A DNA stretch of 64,000 nucleotides from Excoecaria cochinchinensis (Eukaryota; Streptophyta; Magnoliopsida; Malpighiales; Euphorbiaceae): positions 2,429,001 to 2,493,000 of the forward strand of contig CANTUQ010000031.1 of NCBI GenBank assembly GCA_947683425.1. The letters are read 5' to 3'. Position 1 is the first letter of the stretch, and every line of letters starts with the position of its first letter. Of the stretch, positions 45,770-59,004 are shown piece by piece. Position numbers and translations under genes: made by a program. The notes beneath the pieces are model-generated. The model was not told where the DNA came from and ran no database searches. It saw only the letters and a program-made list of their open reading frames with translations.

Positions 45770-47918
45770 TACATTCATAAACAATTAAGAATTGGAGTAC
45801 AATAAAATTTCTTTCGCATGATCAAAAGCTCATTCATTCATGTCCAACATATGTTCATTACAAACGGTATTATAATACAATTATTAGACAATTACAAATT
45901 ACAATATTACATGATACAAAACTATTTACAATACCAAAAACTTTACATCAAAAGATTACAAAATACAAAAGCCTAATCCTCTAACAAAAGCCCATCCTAT
46001 TGTGTTGGCCTTGGCTACTGCTTATCGATCGTCCTAAAATCTCCTACCGTTTTCACACCTGCACGGATGAAACACCCGTGCTAAGCCCAATGGCTTAGTG
46101 GGGAAAACAAAACATGAACGACCACTCACAGCAGACGTCGAATGCAATATCACATACACATGTACATACATAATGTGAAAACATTAAAAGCTGAACCATA
46201 AATAGAATTCATCAAAATAATAACTTCACAGTATACATTGCATGCATATCATTATAACAATTCACATTAACTCATATCATATTCAAACACATAACTATGC
46301 TTGCAACCTCAGAGCGGTGGATAACGAGTAAACGCATATGTACCCGTAGGTACAAACAAATATTCTCTTTTCTTTTCAAACAATAACACATAGGGATCTT
46401 AAATAAGATCCAATCACATAGGGATCGCAAGGATCCAAATGCATAGAGACCTGATCAGGGTCCAAGAAATGTATAGGCTGCAGCAACAGAACTCTATAAG
46501 CATACCTATCTATCCACTACGTGACTATTGCAGGCTAAGATATTAATTCAATTATTAATCACCCAATGAAGCATATTATAATTCACACATTAAAACATAT
46601 ATGAATCACAAGTGAGAAACCATGCAAAGTATAATAAATAATAAACATTTGAAGAACAGGGGAGGGTCGTGCTCGCGACAACCAGTGGCACTCACAATAG
46701 AAACTGATTACACGCGGGGACACGCTCGCGACAATCAGCTGCGCTCATGAGGGAAAGCAAGATGGGCTCTGTCGCGCTCGCGATAGAGTGCGAGTAGGCC
46801 CCTATCGCGCTTGCGCATGTATACGTGCCCGCGACGGGATTCGCCCAGCAGAAGCTTGGCTACCGAGCTCTCTGTCGCGCTAGCGATAGAGAGCGCCTCA
46901 ATTGGAGCTTAGTTCCACACACTCTATCGCGCTCGCGATAGAGTTGTGTTTCACACTCTGCTGCCAAGCTCAACAACTCTCTACACGCCAAACTCTTCCA
47001 AAACTCATACAATCCAAAATCAAATGTCAATCCACTCAACACATGCATCCAAAACGTACTTCTAATCATGCCAATAACATTTTTCATTTATTATAAGCAA
47101 AATTGAACAATTAAACACAACTAGATTTCAAACCTATAAAATCAATAAAATCCTATAAAATTCTTCCAACTTCTCATACATAATTCCACTTCCAAACTCT
47201 ACTCAAAATTGACAAAACCTAACTCAATCGTGCATACAAGCATGCTCAATTTCTCAAATTTCCAGAAATTCAAATCAATTGATCAAACACACAATTACAC
47301 AAATACACATAAATCCCAAACCTTATCTCCTATGCTCCTCAAAGATCAATTAGCAGTACTCCCGCCAACTTTCTCCTTCCCTTTCGCCTCTCTAGCTGGA
47401 TTCTTTGAATAAACCAACCAAACAACACACCCACTCAAACACACAAACCAGCAAACACATAAATCACCCAAAGAAGAGAGGAAAAGAAGAAGAAGAAAAG
47501 CACTATTCACTTACCTGAATAGTTCTGAAATTTGCCAACCCAACTCACCAATTACAGCATCTAGGGGAAAAAGATAAACAAGGAAGAAGAGAAAAGAGGG
47601 CTAGAACGGGAGAGGAAAATGGGAGAGGGAAGAGAGCAGATTGCTCTCTCTCTTGCTAAAAACCATCCCTATCCCTACTTTCTCTTCCCTCATCTCCACC
47701 ATCCACTTGTCATGAATTTATGGTGGATTTGGCAAACTTCACTTCTAATCCTTCCTTCATTCTCAAAACACAATTAAACCACACAATAAAAGATGCTACA
47801 CACTTATCCTCATAATTTATTAAAACATGCAATTAAGTCTTAAGGCCAATAATAATATTAACCCAGACTCAAACCACAAAATGCTCAAAGCTACTAGGGT
47901 AGAAATTGGGTCCTTACA
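45770..47918 (-). repeat. Chromovirus 3' LTR, truncated
   Basis: It matches the other LTR from 52743 to 54769. The terminal TGTAACACCCC part is missing, so a deletion joins it to unrelated AT-rich DNA at 45769. It has more CGCGCTCGCGA..AGAG repeats (46660-46950) than its partner. Confidence 0.88.
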
Positions 47919-47939
47919 ACTCTCACCTCCTAAAAGAAA

Positions 47940-48408
47940 TTTCGTCCTCAAAATTCTCACCTGAGCCAAATAACTGAGGATACTGAGCTCTCATAATCTC
48001 TTTAGGTTCTCAAGTTGCCTCTTCGATCCCATGATGTTGCCACAACACTTTGACCAAGGGAATCTGTTTGTTACGGAGTTGCCTTACTTCCCAAGCCAAA
48101 ATAGCCTTAGGTTCCTCATTATACGAAAAATTTGGCTGAACTTGCACTTCCTGAATAGATAACAGATGTGACTCATCTGATCAATGTCTGCGAAACATCG
48201 ATACATAGAATACATCATGCAATTTAGCCAACTCTAAAGGTAGAGCTAACTGGTAGGCAACTAGTCCGATCCGTTCCAAAATCTCATATGGCCCGATAAA
48301 CCTTGGACTCAACTTTCCCTTTTTACCAAAACGAAAGACCTTCCGCCAAGGCGACACCTTCAGGAAAACCTTATCCCCTACCTCATACTCAATATCCCTA
48401 TGCTTCAA
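47940..48408 (-). pseudogene. Chromovirus integrase C-terminus and chromodomain
   Basis: 48408-48181 reads EYEVGDKVFLKVSPWRKV, GKLSPRFIGPYEILERIG and FYVSMFRRH. After a stop, the frame to about 47940 gives LLSIQEVQVQPNFSYNEEP and IPLVKVLWQHHGIEEAT.EPK, a chromodomain with W replaced by a stop in its last core motif. Chromodomains of this type are thought to steer integration to marked chromatin. Confidence 0.88.
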
Positions 48409-48426
48409 ATTGGCATACGATCTCTA

Positions 48427-49551
48427 TTAATCTCTTGTTGCCTTCAAATTCTGCTGTACCAGTCTAATTTTCTCTTCGGTATCCCTAACCAACTCCGGAC
48501 CCACTAAGGAACGTTCACTCAGTTCCGTCCAACAAACTAGGGTTCTACATTTCTTATCGTAGAGAGCTTCGTACGGTGCCATATTGATACTCATCTGATG
48601 ACTATTATTATATGCAAATTCCATCAAAGACACATATCTATCCCAACTTCCAGAAAAGTCCAATACACAACCCCGAAGCATATCTTCCAAAACCTGAATA
48701 ACTCTTTATGATAACCTGTCGGTTTGAGGATGAAAAGCTGCGTTGAAGTTCAATCGAGTACCCAAAGCAGATTGCAATTCTTTCCAAAATTTCGATGTAA
48801 ATCTAGGATCCCTATCTGACACAATTGACATAGGAACTCCATGAAACCGAACCACTTCATTCACATACAACTCCGCTAACTGAACCATAGGGTAATCAAT
48901 TTAAACCGGTAAGAAATGAGCTGACTTGGTAAGCCGATCGACTATTACCCATATGGAATCGTGCTTTCTATGAGTCAAAGGTAAACCCGATACAAAATCC
49001 ATAGTAACATTGTCCCACTTTCACTGAGGAATAGGCAAAGGATTGAGCAACCTTGACGGAACTTGGTGCTCAGCCTTTGCCTGCTGACAGGTTAGGCACT
49101 TGGAAACAAAATCCACAACATCTCTTTTCATCCCTAGCTACCAATAGAACTGTTTCAAATCTCGATGTATCTTATTACTTCCTGAATGCATAGTAAAAAC
49201 CGTAGTGTGTGCCTCTTGCAAAAACTTCTTCTTCACATCACTATCCCTTGGTACACACAAACGATTTCTATAATAAAGCACCCCATCACTCACAGAATAA
49301 TTAGTCTGATTTCCACTCTTGGCCACTTCCAAAGCTCGTTGAAATTTAGGGTCCTCCTTCTGAGCATCAATAATCAACTGCTTCAGACAAGGCCTACCTT
49401 TTAACTGGGCAATTAGAGCTCCATCAGAATATATTCTCCACTTACCTCGCTGCAGTGCTAGAGCCGAAACCGACATCCTGCTCAAAGCATCAGCAACCAC
49501 ATTTGCTTTACCTGGATGGTAGTCCACTATATAATCATAATCCTTAAACAA
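48427..49551 (-). pseudogene. Chromovirus RNase H end and integrase
   Basis: The frame 49551-49138 starts with YHPGKANVVADALSRMS (RNase H/integrase junction) and holds the HHCC region start (HTTVFTMHSGSNKIHRDLKQ). After stops, CLTCQQAKAEH follows. The core continues at 48888-48706 (VRFHGVPMSIVSDRDPRFTS, FHPQTD) and 48690-48427 (SLMEFAYNNSHQ). Catalytic Asp and Asp are visible; stops interrupt. Confidence 0.9.
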
Positions 49552-50777
49552 TTCTAACCATCACCGCTGTCTCAAATTCAGCTCTTTCTGAGTAAGGAGA
49601 AACTTCAAACTCTTGTGATCGGTGAACATCCTACAAGTCTCCCCATACAGATAATGTCGCTATATCTTAATAGCAAACACAACCGCCGCCAATTTCAAAT
49701 CATGCGTAAGATAGTTCTGCTCATGAGGCTTTAATTGCCTTGACGCATATGCTATCACCTTCCCCTCCTGCATCAAAACACAACCAAGACCAATACCCGA
49801 AGCATCACCGTACATGGTATACTCTTTACCCGAAGTGGGTTGAGTAAGTACGGGAGCCTCTACTAACATACTTTTCAACTGGTTGAAACTGGATTGACAC
49901 TTATCAGTCCATTCAAACTTGGTTCCTTTCCAAAGCAACTTGGTTAAAGGCGAAGCAAAACAAACCGCCTATAATATCCAGCTAATCCCATAAAACTTCT
50001 CACTTCCGGCACATTCCGAGGTGGCTTCTAATTCATTATCGCCTCAACCTTAGACGGGTCCACTTGGATACCTTCCGAAGAAACAACATGTCCTAAAAGG
50101 TACACCTCTCTAAGCTAAAAGTCAAGCTTGCTAAGCTTCGAGAATAACTGGTGATCCCTTAAAACCTGAAGCACAACACGCAAATGCTCTTCATGTTCAC
50201 TCTCGTCCTTCGAATATACCAAGATGTCATCAATAAACACAACCACAAATCAGTCTAGATACAGCCTAAACACCATATTCATCAAATCCATAAAAGCAGC
50301 TGGCGCATTTGTTAACCCAAACGGCATCACTAAAAACTCATAGTGGCCATATCGCGTCCTAAAGGCAGTCTTAGGAACATCCACATCCTTCACCTATAAC
50401 TGATAGTAACCAGACCTCAAATCTATCTTAGAAAAGACTCCAGCTCCTTTTAATTGATCAAACAAATCTTCTATTATAGGTAACGGGTACTTATTCTTCA
50501 CTGTAATCTTGTTAATCTACCGATAGTCAATACACATCCTCAAAGTATTGTCCTTCTTCTTAACAAACAATACTGGAGCACCCCATAGAGAGATGTTGTG
50601 CCTGATAAAGCCTTTATCCAATAGCTTCTGCAATTGGGTTTTCAACTCCTTAAATTTTATAGGAGCCATTCGATAAGGAGCTTTTGAAATAGGAGCAGTA
50701 TCCGGCAAAATCTCTATAGATAGCTCCACTTCTCTCTCTGGTGGTAAACCAGGCAATTCTTTAGGAAATATGTCCAC
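49552..50777 (-). pseudogene. Chromovirus reverse transcriptase and RNase H
   Basis: 50777-50517 carries the RT start (ELPGLPPEREVELSIEI, PYRMAP, WGAPVLFVKKKD, RMCIDYR). Further down, the FIDDILVYSK active site lies near 50230 and SSEGIQVDPSKVEAI near 50060. RNase H (TSGKEYTMYGDASGIGLGCV, ASRQLKPHE.NY) is at 49938-49660. Several in-frame stops. Confidence 0.92.
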
Positions 50778-50791
50778 AAACTCACTTACTA

Positions 50792-51260
50792 CTAAATCTT
50801 TACTTGATCATGTCTGGAATCAAAAACCAAAGCCAAATAAGCTTCACATTCTTTTCTCAAAAACCGCTTAGCTTGCATAGCTGAAATCACATTACTCAAA
50901 GGGCCCCAACCTAATCCTCGCACAACTACAGAAGACTGATCACAACCTTTAAGTACAACCGTCTTCTTATGACAGTCAACCACCGCCCGATGCTTACACA
51001 ACCAGTCCATACCCAAAATCAAGTCAAACTCATGGAAGGGTAGACCAATCAAATCAACTGGAAACTCTTTTCCTTGCACCGCTAACGAACAATTCTTATA
51101 TACTCTACTCATATTGACACTATGCCCTAAAGGACTGGTTACACATATCTCATAATCTAACTGATCAGCAATAGGCAATTAGCACATAACTTATCAGAAC
51201 ATAAATATGAGTGTGCGGAACCAGGGTCTATTAGAGCATGCAACTTAGTGTCAAATAGTA
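50792..51260 (-). pseudogene. Chromovirus protease
   Basis: The motif ALIDPGSAHSYL (near 51230) is the retropepsin DSG site with Ser changed to Pro. The flap and LILGMDWLCKHRAVVDC block follows in 51178-50792. The S-to-P change next to the catalytic Asp would by itself be damaging. Confidence 0.85.
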
Positions 51261-51479
51261 GAAACATACCAGCAATCACCTCAGGAGCAACTTGCTCATC
51301 CTGAGCTCTCATCGCATACGTTCTGGCTGGCGCTACCGGAGGATGATCTACTATTTCAGAAGAAGCTCCATCTCTTGGCCGACCACTCTGACCTCGCCCT
51401 CTACCTCTACCACGGCTAGCTTGAGGGGTATTAGATCCCGCTCGGCTGGCCTCCTACTGTTCTTGGGTGCTCTCATACA

Positions 51480-52500
51480 ATTTTGGGCAATTGGCCAAGA
51501 AATGATTTGTACTGCCACACCTAAAGCAGCCCCCCGTCAACCAATGACATTCGCCTTGATGGTGCTTATTATAATGTGAACACTTCGGAACAATATCGCC
51601 TCTGCCACCTGAAGCAACCCTACTAATGCCAGACCCCTGAGAAGATCCTTATCTCTTTCCTCTCATAGCGGGGCTATTGGTAGACTCATCCGGAGAATTC
51701 ATTTGGGAATTCCTTGACCTCTTCCTCGAAGATGAGCCTCCATGAGAGGGATTCCTCCTTTGAGCCCTTTCTCTCAAAATAGTTTTCGAACATTTTGCTC
51801 GCATCGCCGCTTGCACAATCTGATAATAACTGACTATTAGAGAGGACATCAAGGAGATCAACATAGCCTTAAGAGACTCATTCAAACCCACCTTAAAATG
51901 TTGACAGCGAAAATCTTCTGTGAGAACACCCAGTGGCACATACTTGCTAAACCTGTTAAACTCTTTCTCATAGTCCACTACAGACAAGGCCCTCTGTTTA
52001 AGATTCAAGAATTTAGTCCATCTAGCCTCCTTATATGCCTTAGTCACGTACTTGTTGTGAAATTCTCTCATGAAAAACTCCCAAGTAACCAGATTAGGTA
52101 ACTGTGTGTGCCTAAGAACTAATTTCTACCAATCGTAGGCAGAACCTCGCAAGAGTGACACAACACACTCCACTTCCCTATTCGGGGGACATCGGATCTC
52201 TTCTAATGCCCTTCTCACTTTCTCAATCTAGATCTTTGCTTTATCGGACTCATCTAAACTCATCCCATAAAAATCCTCAGCTCCAAACTTCCTCATACTC
52301 TCAATTGGAGCTCTTGGTGCCGTTACCCTTTCCAAAATTCTAGTCATGTCTTACGATATCTTGAGCATGGCCTCAAAAGGCATGGCTGGAGCCTCAGGTT
52401 GTACCCTCGCTGGCTGAGCAGGACCAGAGACTGATAGATCTTACTCTTAGGGATTCGTACTCTTAGCTGACCCCTCGAGAGATCCACGCGCCAAATCCAT
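51480..52500 (-). pseudogene. Chromovirus gag
   Basis: The start is at 52500 (MDLARGSLEGS). The gag core is at 52071-51649 (REFHNKYVTKAYKEARWTKF, LNLKQRALSVVDYEKEF.RFSKY). The CCHC zinc knuckle CFRCGSTNHFLANC is near 51500. Stops occur early (after about 16 codons) and between the blocks. Confidence 0.88.
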
Positions 52501-52610
52501 CTAACTACAAAACATAAGGACATCCGCATCAGGCTAACACAATTCTAAACACAATTCTATTCTACACTCGCCCAGAAATGCCTAAACCTATGCTCTGATA
52601 CCAAAAAAAT

Positions 52611-54769
52611 TGTAACACCCCTTACCTATACGTAGCAAAACTGACCCAGCAAGAGAAGTCAGTGCCCGTATAGGCAAGGGTTGATACACATAGAACCAAA
52701 GCATACATAACATAATCAATATAACTCATGCTTAACTGGATATACATTCATAAACAATTACAGAATTGGAGTACAATAAAATTTCTTTCGCATAATCAAA
52801 AGCTCATTCATTCATATCCAACATATGTTCATTACAAACGGTATTATAATACAATTATTAGACAATTACAAATTACAATATTACATAATACAAAACTATT
52901 TACAACCAAAAACTTTACATCAAAAGATTACAAAATACAAAAGCCTAATCCTCTAACAAAAGCCCATCCTATTGTGTTGGCCTTAGCTGTTGCGGATCAA
53001 TCTTCCTAAAATCTCCTATTGCTTCCACACCTGCATGGATGAAACACCTGTGCTAAGCCCAATAGCTTAGTGGGAAAAACAAAATATGAACGACTACTCA
53101 CAGTGGACGTCGAATGCAATATCATATACACATGTACATACATACTGTAAAAACATCAAAAGCTGAACCATAAATAGAATTCATCAAAATAATAACTTCA
53201 CATTATACATTGCATGCATATCATTATAACAATTTACATTAACTCATATCATATTCAAACACATAACTATTCCTGTAACCTTAGAGCGGTGGATAACGAG
53301 CAAACGCATAGGTACCCATAGGTACAAACAAATATTCTCTTTTCTTTTCAAATAATAACGCATAGGGATCTTAAACAAGATCCAATCACATAGGGATCGC
53401 GAGGATCCAAATGCATAGGGACCTAATCAGGGTCCAAGAAACTCATAGGCTGCAGCAACATAACTCTATAGGCATGCCTATCTATCCACTACGTGACTAT
53501 TGCAGGCTAAGATATTAATTCAATTATTAATCACCCAATGAAGCATATTATAATTCACACATTGAAACATATATGAATCACAAGTGAGAAACCATGCAAA
53601 GTGCAATAAATAATAAACATTTGAAGAACAGGGGAGGGTCGCGCTCGCGACAGAGACTTATTACATGCGGGGACGCGCTCACGATAATCAGCCACACTCG
53701 CAAGGGAAAGCAGGCTGGCCTCTACTGGAGCTTGGTTCTGCACACTCTGTCGTGCTCGCGACAGAATCGTGTTTCACACTCTGCTGCCGAGCTCAACAGC
53801 TCTCTACACGCAAAACTCTTCCAAAACTCATACAATCCAACATCAAATGTCAATCCACTCAACACATGCATCCAAAACGTACTTCTAATCATGCCAATAA
53901 CATTTTTCATTTATTAGAAGCAATTTATAAACAAAATTGAACAATTAAACACAACCAGATTTCAAACTTATAAAATCAATAGAATACTATAAAATTCTTC
54001 TAACTTCTCATACACAATTCCACTTCCAAACTCTACTCAAAATTGACAAAACCCAACTCAATCGTGCATACAAACATGCTCAATTTCTCAAATTTTCCAG
54101 AAATTCAAATCAATTGATCGAAGACACAATTACACAAATACATATAAATCCTAAACCTTATCTCCTATGCTCCTCAAAGATCAATTGGCAGTACTCCCAC
54201 CAACTTTCTCTTTTCGTTTTGCCTCTCTAGCTGGATTCTCTGAATAAACCAACCAAACAACACACCCACTCAAACACACAAACCAGCAAACACACAAATC
54301 ACCCAAAGAGGAGAGAAGAAGAAGAAGAAGAAAAGCACTATTCACTTACCTGAATAGTTCTGAAATTTGCCAACCCAACTCACCAATTACAGCAGCTAGG
54401 GGAAAAAGGTGAGCAAGGAAGAAGAGAAAAGAGGGCTGGAACGGGAGAGGAAAATTGGAGAGGGAAGAGAGCAGATTGCCCTCTCTCTCATGTTCTCTCT
54501 CTTGCTAAAAATAATCCCTATCCCCACTTTCTCTTCCCTCATTTCCACTATCCACTTGTCATGATTTTATGGTGGATTTAGCAAACTTCACTTCTAATCC
54601 TTCCTTCCTTCTCAAAACACAATTAAACCACACAATAAAAGATGCTACACACTTATACCCTCATAATTTTTTAAAACATGCAATTAAGTCCTAAGGCCAA
54701 TAATAACATTAACCCAGACTCAAACCACAAAATGCTCAAAGCTACTAGGGTACAAATTGGGTCCTTACA
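52611..54769 (-). repeat. Chromovirus 5' LTR, complete
   Basis: 2159 bp, read on the minus strand from TGTAAGGACCCAATTTGTACC to GGTGTTACA. CGCGCTCGCGA-type repeats are at 53640-53770. Confidence 0.9.
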
Positions 54770-54774
54770 TTGAT

Positions 54775-55850
54775 AGACAACCTCATCATCTACCATTACA
54801 CAAGCTGTGTGCTTGTCATTGATTTGTACCCTTATGTACAATGGGCAGTTATGGTTGCGGTGGTAAATCTTCATCTTAATAAATGAGGTTCTCTCCAGAG
54901 CTTCCCTTCATAATGTTTAACAATTTAGTAGGGGAAATGGTGGTTGTAATAGTGGATTCGCATCGGGCTTCAACTAGCTTTTGCTTATGTGATGGTGATT
55001 GTCTCAGCAAGTCCCATATCGATATCTGTGCTGATGTTCTCTTTAATTATTTTATTATTTGATTTTCCTCTGGCTCTTTTTTCGTAGGTATAAGTACTGG
55101 ATCTTGCTATTTTTTTACCTCGGGGATCACCCTTCCACTCCAGGTCACTGCTCTAATTTCCTCTTTCTTTTCATCTTTTGAGCCCTATGGATCAACGGGC
55201 TCTTCATCTTTATCTTCTCTACTCTCACTAGTGAACCAACAGTCAATCGTTGCCACGGGCATCCCTTCTTCACATGCCTTCTATTCACGTCGCGTGATAG
55301 CGACATACTCATTTCCAAATAAGTCTTGCAATATATACCATTTGGGCAGATTAAACCCGATCATAAAAATAGATGGGGGATAGTGTTTTATCCAAACTTC
55401 TTCTTACCCTCTCTATGCTCGAGATCAGTGATCTTTTTGGTGTTAATTAGATCCTGAATCTTATTTCTCGATGTTTTGCAACAATCTTTTGTGTGTCCAG
55501 TATGTTGGTGGTATGCACAATACTCATCACTTTTGTGCCCCTGCTATCCTTAGTTCCTGGCTAGTCTGGGCTATAAGCATTGTAGCTTCCCCTCCTTCAT
55601 CAATCTTCGTAACACCCATGATAGGGATCTACCCAAATTTGAAAAGTACCTAGGGTTTGCTTCGGTAACCGAAACCTCAGCCGTTTTGCTTGTCCTATTA
55701 CCGTTGGAGCTTGCTATATTGCTTGCCTCATTGCTCGCCCTTTTCGCCAGATATTCTCCTGCAGCATAATAGCAATGTACTTCAAGGCCCCCCAATCCTT
55801 CAATCCCTTCATCTTCAGTCCCTCCTTCAGATATGGGCTAGCGTGACTGG
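54775..55850 (-). pseudogene. Tat-like gag-protease fragment, inverted relative to the next element
   Basis: Minus strand from 55850: ASPYLKEGLKMKGLKDWGAL, then FSNLGRSLSWVLRRLMKEGK, a WFTSES acidic region, RSG RV, ISIWDLLRQSPSHKQKLVEA, and the start of the protease (HTACVMVDDE near 54800). Each block is found in the same order in the element at 59800-60990. Heavily interrupted by stops. The chromovirus cuts it at 54769. The GC-richer 55850-55965 stretch is unassigned. Confidence 0.82.
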
Positions 55851-55965
55851 GTGCCCGTCGCTTGTCCGAGTGGGTGCCTGCCGCTAAAATGACCAGCATG
55901 GCCCTTTGACTGAAACCCGTCAGTGGGCCGAGGCATGCAGGCCGATCAGGTCCTGGTAGCACATT

Positions 55966-58092
55966 TGTGGATAAAATCTCATTTTCTTATTGTTATTCTT
56001 TAAAATAAATATCAAAGATTTAATTTTATCTTATAAAATCCAATTTGAATTCAAAAATATTTGGTTTTATCTCCAAATTTAATTTGAATTCAAAAATATT
56101 TGATTTTATATCCTAAAATCTAATTTGAATTCAAAAATATTTTATTTTATCTTCTCAAATCTAATTTGAATTCAAATAAATTTGATATCTATCTTTAAAG
56201 ATAATTTGAATTTTATATTCTATCCTCAGTTAACTTATAAATAGCACACTGAGGATCAAGGTTAGGGGTTGGGTATTTTTCGGATTAGAAAAATTTCTTA
56301 AAAGACTAGAGCCTTTTGATCAACAATTTCACAAGCAAAAGGCTTTCTTTCCATTTTTTTTCTTCAAAATTCTTGGAAACGAATTAGGAAAGATCGAGGA
56401 AGTAAAACTAATTTTCTTTTTTCGACTTATTCCTTCTCAGATTTGAAATTGTCTACAAAGGACACAATTGAAATCAAGAAAAAGAAATAAATTCTTTTGT
56501 CTTGGTTTATTTTCTTAAAATTTCAAATCATTCGAAAGAAGCAGTTTTATTAAAAAATTATCTTGAAACATTTTTATTGGTCAGCCGGTCCTTGTAGATC
56601 AAGGGAACTTCATGCGACTTCTACCTTCCAAAAATCAACATTCCGAGGGTAAGCATTCTGGATTAGCCCATTTTATTGTTTTATTTATTTTATTGACATT
56701 TTATTGCACGAAAAGTAAACTAAAATGTGAAATATTGGATTTTAATTGATTTTTTCCATTTTTTAAGGTTTGGAGTTGACCGACGGGTTGAAGGCCCTGA
56801 TCGACGGCAGTCGAGAGAATTCTTTTTGCCAGTCGGCAGCTCTAGGGATGGCCGTCGCTCGGGCGATCCGACCGTCCCCGGTCCTCCTTTCTTCCCTTTT
56901 GTTAATTTTTATTCCTTTCTCTTCAAATCTTTTGATTTCTGCGCACTAAAAACAATTTATTTCCACTTTTTCTTATTATTCAGATTATTTGTTCTTTTTT
57001 ACTTCTATTAATTCTTTTCGTTATTATTTTATTTTGTTATTTTGCTAACATGTTATACGTTTTTCGTGAGTTTCTTTATTTTATTGAACATAGGGTGCTG
57101 GAAAAATGGAACTAATTAGAATGATGCGAAAACGTCAATACGGTTCATTTCTTCTACTCTTTTCTCTCTCATTTTTTTTTTAATCTTTATTTGTTGTAAA
57201 TATTATTTCTGAGCTCGCTTATATAGAAAAGGCAAAGGATTTCTACAAACGAATTAGGTTTTTTTTAAATAAAAATAGGACCAAAGTCCTTAATTTTCTA
57301 TCCAAATAAATTATCACTACTGATGCCATTATTTTGAAGCATGCATGACCGATGTCCTTAAACCTAACGAATATCCCGTTTGATTGTTGATTTTTTTTCT
57401 GCTCATTTACATTGGGGGTTGTATTCTGCCACTAGTTTTATTGTAAATTATTGCACTTTTATCTACTTTATGCTTGATTTACCTTTATTTAATGCTTTCC
57501 ACTATGTGATTGATCAACACTTTAATTACTTGGATTAAACTGAATGAGAAAAGGGATGAAATCTTAATTGTAAAACTCAATTATAAATTCAACCAAGGTA
57601 TGAATAAGAGCGAAGTCCCGAACTCTCTCTGGTCTTAGGCTTCACGAGGTAAGATGAACCTTTCTAATGTCCTATTGGGAAGGGGATTCCAAAATATCTC
57701 TTGTTGCCTAAAATAGACTAGCATGCATCGTCTTAGGTTTCGTGAGATTAGACGAACCATTTTTAATATTCAATCGGAATGAAAATTGCAAAATATCTCT
57801 TATCGCCCAAAATAGACTAATATGCACCGTCTTAGGCTTTATGGGATTAGATGAACCATTTTCAATGTTCTATTGAAATGGGAATTCCAAAATATCTCTC
57901 GGTGCCCAAAATAGACATATACGCATTGTCTTAGGCCCAGTGAGGCTAGATGAACTTTCTTAATGTTTTATTGGGTGTGACTCCAAAACACCTCTTGTTG
58001 CCTAAAATAAATGCCCTTATAATCCTTATAAGTCCTATGAACCTCTCTCGAAAGCGGGTTTTCGGGGCCTCCGAGGTTCGGCGCACGTCACA
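55966..58092 (+). repeat. 5' LTR of the Tat-like element (left edge uncertain)
   Basis: It ends GCGCACGTCACA just before the primer site. The left end is placed at TGTGGATAAAATC by analogy only. It includes a 39-41 bp tandem repeat (56024-56220), a GC-richer patch near 56780-56890 and the GGTTGTATTC.GCC and CTTAGGC..ATGA..T segments also found in the other Tat-like LTRs. Confidence 0.65.
56024..56220. repeat. 39-41 bp tandem repeat in LTR, 5 copies
   Basis: AATTTGAATTCAAAAATATTT recurs at 56042, 56081, 56122 and 56163 with a degenerate copy near 56203. Confidence 0.88.
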
Positions 58093-58093
58093 G

Positions 58094-58111
58094 TGGCGAC
58101 TCCATTGGGGA
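58094..58111 (+). other. Primer binding site, tRNA-Arg type
   Basis: TGGCGACTCCATTGGGGA, one change from TGGCGACTCCGCTGGGGA apart from the variable base, directly after the LTR. Confidence 0.88.
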
Positions 58112-59004
58112 CTACCATGAGACTTTGCTTCAAAAGTACCTTGGTTAAAACATACAGTTGAGTTTCGATTTAAACTTTCATCCCTTTTCAAAATTTCATT
58201 GCATTTCATTAAACCCTTAGATCTACGTTAGTTTGCACCCTCTTTTAACCCCGGTGCGTTTCCAAAGCATGACCTTACATTCACTCATTGTGAGGAAGTA
58301 TTAGGAATAATCACCAGCCCAAGTTTAGTACCATTTGGTATCTCAAATGATGACCTGACCTGTCTCTATGCTCGTGATGAGCTAGACCTATTGGCAGGAA
58401 TCATGCTTGGGTAGCCTGAAAGTATCATCACCTTAGCCAAAGCTCATGTAATAGATATAGATACTTCCCCTAGGTGGTATGAACCATAACACCGTGCTTG
58501 CTGTATGGATTTTTATGTATTGGATAGACCCAAATAAATTGGTTGGTCACCTGATTAAAGGCTTTCATGTCCCGATAGGCCCGTGCTGGTTTATTTTGAC
58601 TTCCCGAATACACAATGATTAAAACCCATACGTATGTTCATTAGACAAGAGATATTATACTGCTGGCTTTTTACTATGCACCATACACGTCCATTGGGTT
58701 CCCCGCTAACCCATGGACTAAGCTCACGCAAGAAAGAGACCGTGTGACCTCATGTGCGGGAGCGACAAGGTTAGAAGGATCTACTTGCTTGCATGTGGCT
58801 GTGGATTTTGCAGAAATCACGACCATACATCATCTTGATAGACTATGTCTTGTAGCAATCATAGATCCATCCAGGTGGTCCAGAGGTCCTAGTGGGCGAT
58901 TGCATAAAAATCCATTCTTTAAATTGCCAGAAAGGGTAGAATACTCAGAATCACTCTCTGAAAGCAGTGAAGCTACCTCCTCCCAGTTCTCGATAGACCA
59001 TGAT

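Larger units (their letters stand above)
45770..54769 (-). mobile_element. Tekay/Del-type chromovirus (Ty3/gypsy), inactive
   Basis: Minus-strand element. The 5' LTR is 52611-54769, the 3' LTR 45770-47918 (its last 130 or so bases are lost). Primer site TGGTATCAGAGC (complement 52592-52603) pairs with initiator tRNA-Met; a purine-rich AGGAGGTGAGAG adjoins the 3' LTR. Order: gag, protease, RT, RNase H, integrase, chromodomain. The integrase tail VGDKVFLKVSPW...GKLSPRFIGPYEIL plus chromodomain marks the Tekay/Del lineage. Many stops show it is dead. It landed in a Tat-like protease fragment (right side, TTGAT next to it). Confidence 0.92.

Noticed and set aside
46860..47412. ORFs in the chromovirus LTR, repeated at 53594-53940
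   Set aside because: Present in both LTR copies only because LTRs are duplicates; no protein family pattern.
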